Shown one piece after another: positions 52,016 through 61,573 of a stretch of DNA of 64,000 nt. Each line of letters starts with the position of its first letter. The first letter of the stretch is position 1. Under the pieces are notes generated by a model that worked only from the letters and a program-made list of their open reading frames with translations, ran no database searches and was not told the DNA's origin. A program made the translations under genes and the position numbers. This DNA comes from Gemmatimonadaceae bacterium (GTDB lineage: Bacteria; Gemmatimonadota; Gemmatimonadetes; Gemmatimonadales; Gemmatimonadaceae), in assembly GCA_025929535.1 (NCBI GenBank), contig JAICLZ010000007.1, forward strand, positions 20,374 to 84,373. Reading direction: 5' to 3'.

Positions 52016-53782
52016 TCAGTCTCCACTCTGTGGCGCAGGCGAGCGCTCGTCGTGCCAATCGATGGCGGCCTCGCTCGTCTGCGGCATGCTCATTCCCGGA
52101 ATCTCGATCACGAAGCGCGCTCCACCATCGGGCGCATCCTCCACCCACGCGCGCCCGTGATAACGCTCCACGAGATGGCGAACCACAGACAGCCCGATAC
52201 CGCTGCCCGTCGACGAGGAGCTCACATCGCGCGGCAGCCGCACGTATGGCTCCCAGATCCGCTGCCGCTCCGATACGGGTACGCCTGCACCCTGGTCGTC
52301 GACGTAGATCCGCACCTGCTCCCAGTGCCGCACGGTGCTGACCGTGATCACGGAGGATGGCGGCGCGTACTTCGCCGCGTTGTCGAGCAGGTTCAGAAGC
52401 GCGTGCCGCAGCACGGGCGCGCTGATCGATGCCGCGAGGCTCTCATCCAGCTGTTCGCGAATCGAGATGCGATGCTGGCGCGCGAGCGGCGCGAACGTCC
52501 GCACGAGCTCGTGCACGATCGGCGCGAGTGGAAGCGGGTGTGCGGGCGGCGCGGTGGGCTTCTCGCGCGAGGCTCGCGAGAAGAGCAGCACGTTGTCGAT
52601 CAGGTGCGTGAGATGCCGCGCCTCGCGCACGATCACGCTCACGGCGTGCGAGCGCTCGCCCGGCGCGCTCACCCGCCCCAGCTGCAGCATCTCCGCGTAC
52701 ACCATGATCTCGGCCAGCGGCGTGCGAAGCTCGTGCGACACGCTCGACGTGAAATCGTCGCGGATCGCGGCGAGATCCTGCGCTCGGCGCGTGAGGACGT
52801 ACGCGCTCGTGAGCAGCGCGCACGTGAGCACGCAGAGTGCGAGCAGCAGCGGCGTGCGCGTTTCCGGCATCCCGCCGATCAACAGCTTCGACGCCATCGC
52901 TGGCAGGATCGAGACCTGCACCGTGGACCTGCTCTTCACACCGTTGCCCCAGAGCGGCGCATAGCCCGCGTACGACGTGTCCTTCGTGTAGCTCGACTCG
53001 TACACCAGGCGATTCCTGTCCCACACCTTCACCGCGAACACGCTGTCGTTCTCCACGCGCTTCGTGAGCGATGGCGGAAGCAGCGGCATCGTCGTAATCA
53101 CGTGAAACGTGTGCGGCGAGAACGAGGTGAGCGACGACGCAAAGCCGTAGATCGCATCCGGCGCCCCGTGTACGCCGTGCAGCGCGGTGAGCAGGAGTAT
53201 CTGCTCGCCGGCGAGCGTGTCCTGGAGCGACATCATGTAGAACGCGCCGCGCAGCACGTTGGGCGCCGCGAAGAGCGGCTCCTTCGGGTCGCCGCGCACC
53301 GAATCGCGCAGAACGGCCCTCTCGACGGGCGTGGGCGTGTGCGGGCCCACCGTGATCAACTCGTTCGTGCTCGGCACGTACCGGAAGAAGTACAGCGGGT
53401 CGGGATCCCACATGCATCGGCACGCTCGCACATCCGCTGCGGCGTCCTGCAGCACGCGAAGATCGATGAGACTGTCCGCCTCGAGCCGAACGCTCTTCGC
53501 ACCGAGCCAGGAGAAGATCGCGAGTGCGCTCTGACGGAGTGAGCGCTGCGTGTCCATCGCGTAATTGTTGGCCGCAAATCGTGCGTAATCGCGCACCGCC
53601 TCCTCCGCCGCGCGACGCTGCGAACGCGACGCGATCCACGCCTGCGCGGTGAGTGCCATCGTCGCGAACAGCGCCAGCGCGAGCACGGCGAGCAGCCCGG
53701 TGGCGCGAACGTGAGGCGAACGTCGCGATGGCGAGGGCGTGCCGCGACCGAAGAACCGGCGGAAGAGGGTCACCCCAATCAT
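52016..53782 (-). CDS. membrane sensor histidine kinase
   Basis: This 588-residue protein has a first membrane helix (about 27-48) and a second near 315-335, enclosing a roughly 265-residue extracytoplasmic sensor region of no recognised type. No HAMP domain is visible. DHp and catalytic domains follow: phosphoacceptor His (about 350) in VSHELRTPLAEI, the N box NLLDNAAKYAP, G1 DDQGAGVP and G2 GSGIGLSVV. It should autophosphorylate and signal to the response regulator encoded directly downstream. Location next to susCD suggests sensing of the imported nutrient or of its arrival. Confidence 0.92.
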   Translation of the reverse strand: MIGVTLFRRFFGRGTPSPSRRSPHVRATGLLAVLALALFATMALTAQAWIASRSQRRAAEEAVRDYARFAANNYAMDTQRSLRQSALAIFSWLGAKSVRLEADSLIDLRVLQDAAADVRACRCMWDPDPLYFFRYVPSTNELITVGPHTPTPVERAVLRDSVRGDPKEPLFAAPNVLRGAFYMMSLQDTLAGEQILLLTALHGVHGAPDAIYGFASSLTSFSPHTFHVITTMPLLPPSLTKRVENDSVFAVKVWDRNRLVYESSYTKDTSYAGYAPLWGNGVKSRSTVQVSILPAMASKLLIGGMPETRTPLLLALCVLTCALLTSAYVLTRRAQDLAAIRDDFTSSVSHELRTPLAEIMVYAEMLQLGRVSAPGERSHAVSVIVREARHLTHLIDNVLLFSRASREKPTAPPAHPLPLAPIVHELVRTFAPLARQHRISIREQLDESLAASISAPVLRHALLNLLDNAAKYAPPSSVITVSTVRHWEQVRIYVDDQGAGVPVSERQRIWEPYVRLPRDVSSSSTGSGIGLSVVRHLVERYHGRAWVEDAPDGGARFVIEIPGMSMPQTSEAAIDWHDERSPAPQSGD

Positions 53783-53838
53783 TTATATGCTCACGCGAAA
53801 ACGGGCAATAGCACCGCTGTGCGACCTCTCGGACAATG

Positions 53839-53855
53839 TCAGCGCCGCGTCAATT
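53839..53855. promoter_or_regulatory. candidate autoregulatory direct repeat upstream of histidine kinase
   Basis: TCAGCG (53839) and TCAATT (53850) recur at 11 bp, followed by TGACGG (53862). The spacing and TCAgCG-like core resemble the units upstream of susC, so both promoters may share the adjacent regulator. With two short units only, chance is a real alternative. Confidence 0.3.
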
Positions 53856-53878
53856 CCCCTCTGACGGACGCCTCCCGG

Positions 53879-56032
53879 TCAGCGCGGCTTTTCCCGATCC
53901 GGGTAGAAGCGCGACCCCGATGCGGCCATGTCCCGGAGAATGCCCGCGGGCCGGAATCGCGGCGAAAAGCGTCCGTCCAGGACCTCCAGCGCGCGTATCA
54001 CCGTCGGAATTCCGAGCGTGTCCAGATAGCGGAAGGGCCCGCCACGGAATGGCGGAAAACCGATCCCGTACACCGCCCCGACATCACCGTCGCGCGGGCT
54101 CGCGATGATCCCTTCCTCGAGGCAGCGCGCCGCCTCGTTCAACATCGCGAACACACACCGCTCCACGATGTCGCGCGCGCCGATCAGCATGCGCTGTCCG
54201 TTGCTGGAGATGAGCGGATACACGGTCTCATCCACGCCCTGCTTCTTTCCGTTCTCGTACTTGTAGAATCCCTTTCCGCCCTTGCGGCCCGTGCGTCCGG
54301 CCTCGATCACCTTCGCGAGCGATGCCGCGGGCACCATGCGGTCGCCGAACGCGCCGAGCATCACGGCGCTCGATTTCCCGGCGATGTCGAGCCCCACCTC
54401 ATCAATGAGTGTGATCGGGCCCACCGGGAAGCCGAACTCCACGAGCGCCCTGTCCACGGCATCGATGGCGACTCCCTCGTCGAGCAGCAGCCCCGCCTCG
54501 TTCACGTACGGCGCGAGAATCCTGTTCGCATAGAAACCGGGAGAGTCGCGCACCACGATCACCGTCTTCCCCAGCTTCTTGCCGTACGCCACCGCGGTCG
54601 CGAGCGATTCGTCATCGCTTGCCTTCGAGCGGATCACCTCGAGCAGCGGCATCTTCTGCACGGGCGAGAAGAAGTGCATGCCCAGCACGCGCTCGGGATG
54701 TTTCGCGCCCACCGCGATGCGCTCGATCGGAATGGTGCTCGTGTTGGACGCGAAGATCGCTCCCGCGGCGGCCGCTTCCGCTTCCGCGAGCACGGTCTGC
54801 TTGACCTTCAGATCCTCGAACACCGCCTCGACGATGATGGTCGCGCCCGCGAAGCCGGAGTAATCGATCGTTCCGCCCACGAGCGCGAGCTGATCCTCGA
54901 GCTGGCGCCGCGTGATGCGCTTGCGCTTGAGCTCCTCGCGCAGGATCGAGCTCACCTCCTTCAGCCCCTTCGCCACCCGCGCGTGCTCCGCATCCTTGAG
55001 TCGCACCACCGTGCCCGCGCGCGCGGCAATGGCCGCGATCCCCGCGCCCATGAAGCCGGCGCCGAGGATGCCGATCTTCTCGACCGGTCGGGGCGTGACG
55101 TTCGCCTCGCCCACACCCGTGTCCTTCTTGAGCGCCGCGCCCGCGAAGAACAGGAAGATGAGCTGGCGGCTCACATCGGTCACGGCCATCTCGCCGAATA
55201 GCCGAGCCTCCGTCGCGAAGCCCTTGGCGCGATCGCCGAGGTACGACTGCTCGATCGCATCGATGGCGGCGAGCGGCGCGGGATAATTTCCCTTCGTCGC
55301 CTCGCGGGTTTTCTCACGTGCCTTGCGAAATACCACGGACCGACCGAGCGCGTTGTCCTCGAGCATCACATCGCCCATCCCGTGCACCGCGCGCGGGCGT
55401 TCGCGCGGAATCTTTCCCTCGCCGAGCTTCGCCGCCCGATCGACGGCGACGTCGAGCAAAATCGATGGATGCACCAGCTCATCGATCAGCCCGATCTGCA
55501 GCGCCTTCTTCGCGCGCACGTTCCTGCCCTGCAGAATCATCTCGAGCGATTGGCGCAACCCGACGCGCCGCGGCAGCCGCTGCGTGCCGCCCGCGCCCGG
55601 GATCAATCCGAGCTGCACCTCGGGAAGCGCGAGCACGGTTTTCGGATGATCGGTCGCGATCCGGTACGCTGCGGCGAGCGCTCCCTCGAGCCCTCCACCC
55701 ATGCACGCACCGTGAATCGCGTACACCACCGGTGCGCGCAGCCGCTCGATCCGGTTCATCATCTCCTGTCCCTCGCGGCTCAGCGCCTCCGCCTCCGCCG
55801 CCGTGCGCAGCTCGAGAAAGCCATCGATGTCCGCGCCCGCTATGAAGAGATCCGGCTTTCCCGAGATGAGCACCACCGCGCGGATGCTCGAATCCGAGTC
55901 GACTCGATCCATCAGTGCGCGGAGCTCGTCGATCACGCCGCGCGTGAGCTTGTTGACTGCCTCCCCCGGCAAATCGAAGGTGACGACGGCGACGCCGCCC
56001 TCGCGCATCGTCGTCGTGAGCGCGGCGGTCAT
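53879..56032 (-). CDS. fadJ: fatty acid oxidation complex alpha subunit (enoyl-CoA hydratase/3-hydroxyacyl-CoA dehydrogenase)
   Basis: The ATG at 56032 overlaps the thiolase stop and gives 717 residues. The hydratase domain (1-190) has IAGADIDGFLEL, HGACMGGGLEGALAA and PEVQLGLIPGAGGTQRLP (catalytic Glu pair). The NAD-binding domain starts at about 310 (GILGAGFMGAGIAAIAARAG), with catalytic His in GMHFFSPVQKMPLLE and the C-terminal GFYANRILAPYVNE. FadJ or FadB both fit; FadJ is chosen because the neighbour resembles FadI. An open frame continues to 57622 but runs through the thiolase gene and is spurious. Confidence 0.93.
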   Translation of the reverse strand: MTAALTTTMREGGVAVVTFDLPGEAVNKLTRGVIDELRALMDRVDSDSSIRAVVLISGKPDLFIAGADIDGFLELRTAAEAEALSREGQEMMNRIERLRAPVVYAIHGACMGGGLEGALAAAYRIATDHPKTVLALPEVQLGLIPGAGGTQRLPRRVGLRQSLEMILQGRNVRAKKALQIGLIDELVHPSILLDVAVDRAAKLGEGKIPRERPRAVHGMGDVMLEDNALGRSVVFRKAREKTREATKGNYPAPLAAIDAIEQSYLGDRAKGFATEARLFGEMAVTDVSRQLIFLFFAGAALKKDTGVGEANVTPRPVEKIGILGAGFMGAGIAAIAARAGTVVRLKDAEHARVAKGLKEVSSILREELKRKRITRRQLEDQLALVGGTIDYSGFAGATIIVEAVFEDLKVKQTVLAEAEAAAAGAIFASNTSTIPIERIAVGAKHPERVLGMHFFSPVQKMPLLEVIRSKASDDESLATAVAYGKKLGKTVIVVRDSPGFYANRILAPYVNEAGLLLDEGVAIDAVDRALVEFGFPVGPITLIDEVGLDIAGKSSAVMLGAFGDRMVPAASLAKVIEAGRTGRKGGKGFYKYENGKKQGVDETVYPLISSNGQRMLIGARDIVERCVFAMLNEAARCLEEGIIASPRDGDVGAVYGIGFPPFRGGPFRYLDTLGIPTVIRALEVLDGRFSPRFRPAGILRDMAASGSRFYPDREKPR

Positions 56033-57327
56033 GTCGCGTTCTCCAGAACCATCGCGAACCCCATTCCGCCCGCGGCGCACAGCGTCATCAGACCGAACTG
56101 GCCGCCGCGGCGCTTCAACTCGTGCGCCAGCGTCATCGTGATGCGCGCGCCCGTCGCGCCGAACGGATGCCCGATCGCGATCGAGCCGCCCATCACGTTG
56201 AGGCGCGAGCGGTCGACCTCGCCCACCGGCTTCGTCAGCCCCGCGCGCTCCGCCCACTGCTGGCTCTCGAAGCCGCGCAGATTGCTGAGCACCTGGGCCG
56301 CAAACGCCTCGTGCATCTCGACCAGATCGATGTCGGCGAGGGTGAGTCCCGCGCGCTCGAGCGCGACCGGCGCCGCAAGCACGGGCGCCTGCAACAGCTG
56401 CTCGCCCGGATCCAGCGCGGCGTACGCATACGACTTGATGTAGGCGAGCGGCGCGTAGCCGAGGGCACGCGCGCGCTCCTCGCTCATCAAGACGACGGCG
56501 GCGGCGCCATCGGTCAGCGGCGACGAGTTCCCGGCCGTCACCGTGCCGTATTTCCTGTCGAACACCGGCTTGAGCGCCGCGAGCTGCTCGGGTGTCGAAT
56601 CGGAGCGGATGCCGTTGTCGCTGGTCGCCACGTCTGCATACTGGGGCGGTACGTAGTACGGCATGATCTCGGACGTGAGTCGCCCATCCTGCGTCGCCGC
56701 GGCGGCGAGCCGGTGCGAGCGCAGCGCGAACTGATCCTGCTCGTCGCGCGGAATGTGATTGAGCTTCGCCATCTTCTCCGCGCTCTGCCCCATCGTTTCG
56801 CCCGTACTCGGCTCCGCGATGGCCGGCGTGATGGGGACCAGATCGCGCGGGCGGAGGCGCGCGAGCGCGCCCACGCGCGCGGACATCGTCTTCGCCTTGG
56901 ACGCCGACACGAGCGCATTCGCGAATCCGCGCGAGTGCAGGATCGGCACGTTGGACAGCGATTCCGCGCCGCCCGCGATCGCGACATCGGCGTGGCCGAG
57001 CGCGATCTGGTCCGCCGCATCGGTGATCGCCTGGTTCGCCGACGTGCATGCGCGGCTCACGGTCACCGCCGGTATACCCTTCGGCAGCATCGGGAGCAGC
57101 GCCACCTCGCGCGCGATGTTCGGTGCGAGCACGCTCGGCACCACGGTTCCGAACACCAGCGTGTCGACCTCCTTGCCGTCGAGCGACGTGCGCGCGACGA
57201 GCTCCGCGACCACCGCGCGGCCGAGATCCTGTGATGTGAGTGACTTGAAGAGTGTGCCCGAGCGCTCGAAGGGCGTGCGCAATCCCGCGACGATGGCAAC
57301 GCGGCGGCCGTTCCCAAAGGTTGGCAT
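56029..57327 (-). CDS. fadI: acetyl-CoA C-acyltransferase (3-ketoacyl-CoA thiolase)
   Basis: This 432-residue protein has all thiolase catalytic residues: Cys94 in SRACTSANQAI, His in EMHEAFAAQ, the His of GHPFGATGARI and Cys in TLCAAGGMGF. The length and the LPKGIPAVTV start of the loop favour FadI over FadA. It cleaves 3-ketoacyl-CoA to acetyl-CoA and works as a complex with the product of the downstream, overlapping fadJ gene. Confidence 0.92.
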   Translation of the reverse strand: MPTFGNGRRVAIVAGLRTPFERSGTLFKSLTSQDLGRAVVAELVARTSLDGKEVDTLVFGTVVPSVLAPNIAREVALLPMLPKGIPAVTVSRACTSANQAITDAADQIALGHADVAIAGGAESLSNVPILHSRGFANALVSASKAKTMSARVGALARLRPRDLVPITPAIAEPSTGETMGQSAEKMAKLNHIPRDEQDQFALRSHRLAAAATQDGRLTSEIMPYYVPPQYADVATSDNGIRSDSTPEQLAALKPVFDRKYGTVTAGNSSPLTDGAAAVVLMSEERARALGYAPLAYIKSYAYAALDPGEQLLQAPVLAAPVALERAGLTLADIDLVEMHEAFAAQVLSNLRGFESQQWAERAGLTKPVGEVDRSRLNVMGGSIAIGHPFGATGARITMTLAHELKRRGGQFGLMTLCAAGGMGFAMVLENAT

Positions 57328-57410
57328 GGCAGAAAGTTACACAATTCGGTGTGCCGCAAAGGTGCACCAAGGCGTTGACCAGCGAGCGGCCGCCCCCGTA
57401 GCGTTCGGCG

Positions 57411-59075
57411 ATGCCCGACACCGCCCAAAACGAGGGAGCGCTGGCGCCGACCGAAGAAGCGGCTCCAGCCTCGCGCTCGGCCGCGCTCGCGAGACTCGCC
57501 GAACAGCCGTTCGACGTGCTCGTGATCGGGGGCGGCATCACCGGCGCCGGGGTGGCGCGCGACGCCGCGATGCGCGGACTGCGCGTCGCCCTCGTGGAAG
57601 GGTCCGATTTTGCGAGCGGCACGTCGAGCCGCTCGTCGCGTCTCGTCCACGGCGGCGTGCGCTATCTGGAGCATGGGCAGCTGCATCTCGTGTTCGAGGC
57701 GTGCCGTGAGCGGAGAATCCTCGCGTCGATCGCGCCGCATCTGGTTCGGCCCCTGCAGTTCATGTGGCCCGTCTACGAGAAGGCGCGCATCCGGCTCTGG
57801 AAGCTGCGCGCGGGCCTCTTCCTCTACGATGCGCTCGCGCTCGGACGAAATCTGGGACGCCATCGGATGCTGACGACGCACGTGGTCACGGCCCTCGAGC
57901 CGGATCTGCGCCACATGGGACTCGTCGGCGGCGCGTCGTACTTCGATGCGGCCACGGACGACATCCGGCTCACGATCGCCACGGTGCTGAGCGCGCGCGA
58001 TGAAGGAGCGGTGGTCCTGAATCACGTGTCCGTGCACGATCTCTCGATGACGAACGAGGGCGTGTGCGGCGCGCGCGCCGTGGACCTGCGCACGGGCGTC
58101 GACATCGAGATTCGCGCGCGCGTGGTGGTGAACGCCGCGGGGCCGTGGAGCGATGCGATTCGCCGGATGGCGGAGCCACAGGCGCGTCGTGCGCTGCGCG
58201 CCACCAAGGGCGTGCACGTGTCCGTGCCGCACGAGCGCATTCGCAACAACGGCGCGCTCACGCTGCTCTCGCCCATAGACGGACGCGTGATGTTCGTGAT
58301 TCCGACGGGCGCATTCAGTGTCATCGGCACCACGGACACCGATTACGACGGCCGGCCCGAGCGCGTGCGCGCCACCGGCGCGGACATCACCTACCTCCTG
58401 CGCTCGGCGAATGCCTTCTTTCCGGGGGCGCATCTCACCCCGGCCGATGTCGTTTCCGCCTGGGCCGGGATCCGCCCGCTCGTCGCGTCCGACGACAAGC
58501 ATCCCGATTCGGCATCGCGCGAGCACGCGATCGCGTGGACGGTTCCGGGACTTCTCTCGGTGACCGGCGGCAAGCTCACGACGTACCGTGCGATGGCCGT
58601 GGATGTGATGGATACGGTGGCGCGCCGCCTGCGCGTGGGCCACAGGCGCGCGCCGACGCACAAGCGGCCGCTCCCGGGCGGCGCGATCGCATCGATGGAA
58701 GACGAGCTCGCGATGGCGCGCGCGACCATCGGCGCGCCGGACATCGCCGAGCATCTGGTGCACGCCTACGGCACGCGCTGGCGCGAGCTCTGGCAGACGG
58801 CGAGCGTCGATCGCGCGCTCGCCGAGCGACTGATCCCTGCACTCCCCTACATCGCTGCGGAGCTCGACTGGGGCGCGACGCGCGAAATGGCGCGCACGCT
58901 CGGCGATCTGCTCATCCGGCGACTGCACGTCGCCTTCGAGACCCGCGATCACGGAATGTCGATCGCGCCGGCGGTGGTGGAACGCCTCGCTCCGATGCTC
59001 GGCTGGAACGCGGACGATGAGCTGCAATCGTATCGTCGCGAGATCGAGGAGCTGTTCGGTGTAGGGGAGAGTTGA
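57411..59075 (+). CDS. glpD: FAD-dependent glycerol-3-phosphate dehydrogenase
   Basis: This 554-residue flavoprotein has the dinucleotide motif DVLVIGGGITGAGVARDAA (about 35-53), then SRSSRLVHGGVRYLE, typical of GlpD, YFDAATDDIRLT in the substrate region and TGGKLTTYRAMA near the end of the FAD domain. A C-terminal helical cap follows. GlpD oxidises sn-glycerol-3-phosphate to dihydroxyacetone phosphate at the membrane and reduces quinone. Divergent from the fadI/fadJ unit across an 83-bp gap, consistent with lipid catabolism. Confidence 0.92.
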   Translation: MPDTAQNEGALAPTEEAAPASRSAALARLAEQPFDVLVIGGGITGAGVARDAAMRGLRVALVEGSDFASGTSSRSSRLVHGGVRYLEHGQLHLVFEACRERRILASIAPHLVRPLQFMWPVYEKARIRLWKLRAGLFLYDALALGRNLGRHRMLTTHVVTALEPDLRHMGLVGGASYFDAATDDIRLTIATVLSARDEGAVVLNHVSVHDLSMTNEGVCGARAVDLRTGVDIEIRARVVVNAAGPWSDAIRRMAEPQARRALRATKGVHVSVPHERIRNNGALTLLSPIDGRVMFVIPTGAFSVIGTTDTDYDGRPERVRATGADITYLLRSANAFFPGAHLTPADVVSAWAGIRPLVASDDKHPDSASREHAIAWTVPGLLSVTGGKLTTYRAMAVDVMDTVARRLRVGHRRAPTHKRPLPGGAIASMEDELAMARATIGAPDIAEHLVHAYGTRWRELWQTASVDRALAERLIPALPYIAAELDWGATREMARTLGDLLIRRLHVAFETRDHGMSIAPAVVERLAPMLGWNADDELQSYRREIEELFGVGES

Positions 59076-59186
59076 GCGCGGGAGCGGTCAGTGACTGCCA
59101 ACTGCGCTGAGCACGAATCAACCCAATCAACTACAATCGAATCAGTACAATCCGGCCGCCTTCGCACCGAAATAGAGCAACTGTTC

Positions 59187-59581
59187 TTTGGTTGGCAACT
59201 GCAGGCGCGGAGAGAGGAGTCCCTGCAGATCCTTCAGTTGCCAGCTCGCCCCTTGCCCGGAACGGCAACAGCCGCTCGGGCTGGCTCAAACTTTTTTGAG
59301 ATACGAATGAAAAAACGGATTGAAAACGGATTCAACGGAGACTACGAAACCCATTCCCTTCACCTTTGCGCGGGTCTAACGACAACCGATTTTTGACTGG
59401 AAACGGCAGGGGCGGAACATCCCTGCAGCCGCTTCCGTTGCCAACCAAAAAAACGCCGCTCTACAGGCAAACCGTCCCATTGCTGCGCGCCGAGTCGATC
59501 CGTTTTTTCATCCGTTCGATCCGTTCAATCCGTATTTCCAGAATTGTTGATGCCTGAATCGCGCGCGCCTGTCCGAAACGA
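59187..59581. repeat. dispersed structured repeat, copy 2 (non-coding)
   Basis: This is the main content of a 590-bp gap between the convergent glpD and greA genes. It matches copy 1 (25231-25632) in the same orientation from about 59225. Internal pairings: TTTGGTTGGCAAC (59187) with GTTGCCAACCAAA (59437), exact over 13 bp; CTCAAA/TTTGAG hairpin (59285-59300); ATGAAAAAACGGAT (59307) with ATCCGTTTTTTCAT (59498), exact over 14 bp. The flank 59110-59155 has five AATC units of unclear origin. No ORF is convincing, and no function is known. Confidence 0.8.
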
Positions 59582-59666
59582 CAACCCCCTCTCCCAGCGC
59601 ACCGGTTCGATTCGTTTCATCGGTGTTATTTCGTGCTCGGCAGTAGCAGTACCGATTCCCTCTTCC

Positions 59667-60140
59667 CTACGCCGCGGGAACGTGGATCGTCTTGAGGTCG
59701 ATGATCTCGAGGCGGCGCGTCACGGTTGGGAGCCGGAGCATCACCAGCTCGCCCACGGACTTGCCCACGAGTGCGCGGCCGATGGGCGACGACATCGTCA
59801 CCTGGCCCTCCTCGAACTCCACGGAGTCGCCGAACACGAGATGGTAGCTCTCCTCCACGCCCGTCGCGCTGTCCTTCACGATCACGCGTGAGCCGAGCCC
59901 GACCTTGTCGTGCGGGATCTGCGTAACGTCGATCTGCGCGAGCTTGCTCAGCCGCTGGCGCAGCTGTCCCAGGCGCGCCTGCACGAACTGCTGCCGCTCG
60001 AGCGCTGCCTTGTACTCGCTGTTCTCACGCAGGTCGCCAAGCTCCACCGCTTTGCGAATCTCGTTAGGCAGCGTGACGTTCAATTCGAATTGGAGCTTGT
60101 TGGCTTCGAGCTCCAGCTTTTCCTTCAGCTCTTCGATCAT
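59667..60140 (-). CDS. greA: transcription elongation factor GreA
   Basis: This 157-residue protein has the GreA layout: an N-terminal coiled coil with the acidic tip (ELGDLRENSEYKAALERQQF, including the invariant Asp and Glu) and a C-terminal globular domain (VEESYHLVFGDSVEFEEGQV, SSPIGRALVGKSVGE). It enters the RNA polymerase secondary channel and stimulates cleavage of backtracked RNA. It is the last gene on this strand before copy 2 of the dispersed repeat. Confidence 0.95.
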   Translation of the reverse strand: MIEELKEKLELEANKLQFELNVTLPNEIRKAVELGDLRENSEYKAALERQQFVQARLGQLRQRLSKLAQIDVTQIPHDKVGLGSRVIVKDSATGVEESYHLVFGDSVEFEEGQVTMSSPIGRALVGKSVGELVMLRLPTVTRRLEIIDLKTIHVPAA

Positions 60141-60154
60141 TCTCGCACTGCACA

Positions 60155-60191
60155 GCGTAAAATGTGAGCGCCCGACTTGAGAGCCGGGCGC
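60155..60191 (-). terminator. hairpin between the deoxyhypusine synthase-like gene and greA
   Basis: On the minus strand GCGCCCG (60191-60185) pairs with CGGGCGC (60174-60168), then TCACATTTTA follows, so a short T-run begins six bases on. It lies in the 118-bp gap upstream of greA and could end the preceding transcript or attenuate greA. Confidence 0.55.
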
Positions 60192-60258
60192 GAACGTGCT
60201 GGTTCATTGTAGGTGCCTGCCCTCGCGCTGTCCAGTCTGCGCAGGGCCGTCAGCGGAG

Positions 60259-61542
60259 CTATCGATGGCGCGGAAGAGTCTCGCTCGTGTGCTCCGCTGG
60301 CAGCGGCTCGCCGCCCGCACTCGCGAACTCCGATCTGAGCCGCGCCATGTTCGCCTCGCGTCTGTCGAGGAGACGCCTAAGTTTACGAGGTTTTCGCTTC
60401 GCGAGAGCATACGAAGTGAGCAGTGGGAGCGCGATCGTCGAGTCGACGTAGCAGACCACGGCATCGGGCAGCTTGTCGGGGTCGATCTTGCCCCAGCTCA
60501 CCGCCTCGGCCGGTGTCGCGCCGGAGAGGCCGCCCGTGTCGGGGCGCGCATCCGTGATCTGCAGGAAGAAGTCGTGCCCCTTCTCATCGATGCCGAGCAC
60601 TTCCTGGATCTGCGGCTCGGTCTGCAGCATGAAGTTCTTCGGGCTGCCGCCGCCCAGGATCATCACCGCGCTGCGCCCGTTGCCGCGCTTCGCGGCCAGC
60701 ACGATCGACGCGGTCTCGTTCACGTCCTGATTCGGGTCGAGCAGGAGCTTGTTCCCCTCGAGCGCGAGCGCCGCGATGTTCATCCCGATCGACGAGTCGC
60801 CCGGCGACGACGTGTAGATCGGCACGCCCGCCGTGTACGCCGCCGAGAGCAGCGAGCGCTGTCCGATGCCTAGGGCGTTCTCGCGCTCGCGCACGTATCT
60901 GCCGCAGAGCGCGTGAAACTCCGCGCTCGACATCGCGCGCTGGAACTCGGGCGCGCGCATGATCTGCCGGAAAAAGGCGTCCGTGGAGAGCAGCACATCG
61001 TAGTCGAAGAAGATGTCGTAGATGCGAACGACGCCCTCCTCGCGCAGCACGATGTCGGACTCCGTTGAGTTGCCCCGATGCATCGCGAGCCCCAGCCCGA
61101 AGTGCGTGTCGTGATAGAGATTCGCGCCGGTGGAGATGATCCAGTCCACGAACCCCGCCTCGATGAGCGGAATGAGCGCGGCCATGCCGAGGCCGGCGGG
61201 GGTGAGCGCGCCGGTGAGCGTGAGGCCGACGGTGACATCCGGCTCGAGCATCTTCCCGGTGAAGAGCTGCGCGGCCTCGCGCAGGCGCGCCGCGTTGTAG
61301 GCGAGGAAGGTGCCCTCGATGAGATCGACGACGGTCTCCGTCCCGTCTATACGGCGCGGGTCGATGCGCTGGCCCCGCAGGAAGCGGCTCTTCTCGTGCG
61401 ACGTGTGCGCCGCTCCCGCGCGCTCGCGCTCCTCGGCGGCCTGCTTCTGCTGCGCCTTGGGCCCCGCAGGTGATGAGCGTGAGGGCGATTTCGGTGCTTG
61501 CGAGGATTTCGCGCTCTTTTTCCCGTTCTTTTTCGCCGCCAT
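60259..61542 (-). CDS. deoxyhypusine synthase-like protein
   Basis: The protein is 427 residues. After a Lys/Ser/Pro-rich low-complexity tail (about 1-50), residues 55-400 follow the deoxyhypusine synthase family: [57 protein letters not shown] and [18 protein letters not shown], where Lys sits at the expected catalytic position. Eukaryotic and archaeal enzymes modify eIF5A; most bacteria lack that substrate, and some bacterial homologues make homospermidine or related polyamines from spermidine. Function here is therefore probably polyamine chemistry. It follows the LOG gene by 31 bp. Confidence 0.85.
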   Translation of the reverse strand: MAAKKNGKKSAKSSQAPKSPSRSSPAGPKAQQKQAAEERERAGAAHTSHEKSRFLRGQRIDPRRIDGTETVVDLIEGTFLAYNAARLREAAQLFTGKMLEPDVTVGLTLTGALTPAGLGMAALIPLIEAGFVDWIISTGANLYHDTHFGLGLAMHRGNSTESDIVLREEGVVRIYDIFFDYDVLLSTDAFFRQIMRAPEFQRAMSSAEFHALCGRYVRERENALGIGQRSLLSAAYTAGVPIYTSSPGDSSIGMNIAALALEGNKLLLDPNQDVNETASIVLAAKRGNGRSAVMILGGGSPKNFMLQTEPQIQEVLGIDEKGHDFFLQITDARPDTGGLSGATPAEAVSWGKIDPDKLPDAVVCYVDSTIALPLLTSYALAKRKPRKLRRLLDRREANMARLRSEFASAGGEPLPAEHTSETLPRHR

Positions 61543-61573
61543 TCGAAATTCCCTTGGTACTGAGATGATCGCG

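Noticed and set aside
53879..57622. A single 1247-codon frame suggesting a fused fadI-fadJ protein
   Set aside because: The part beyond 56032 is out of frame with the real thiolase gene and reads as Arg-rich noise. The two genes overlap only by ATGA.
57063..59027. A 654-codon minus-strand frame opposite glpD
   Set aside because: It is a shadow of glpD; the plus strand has all flavoprotein motifs.
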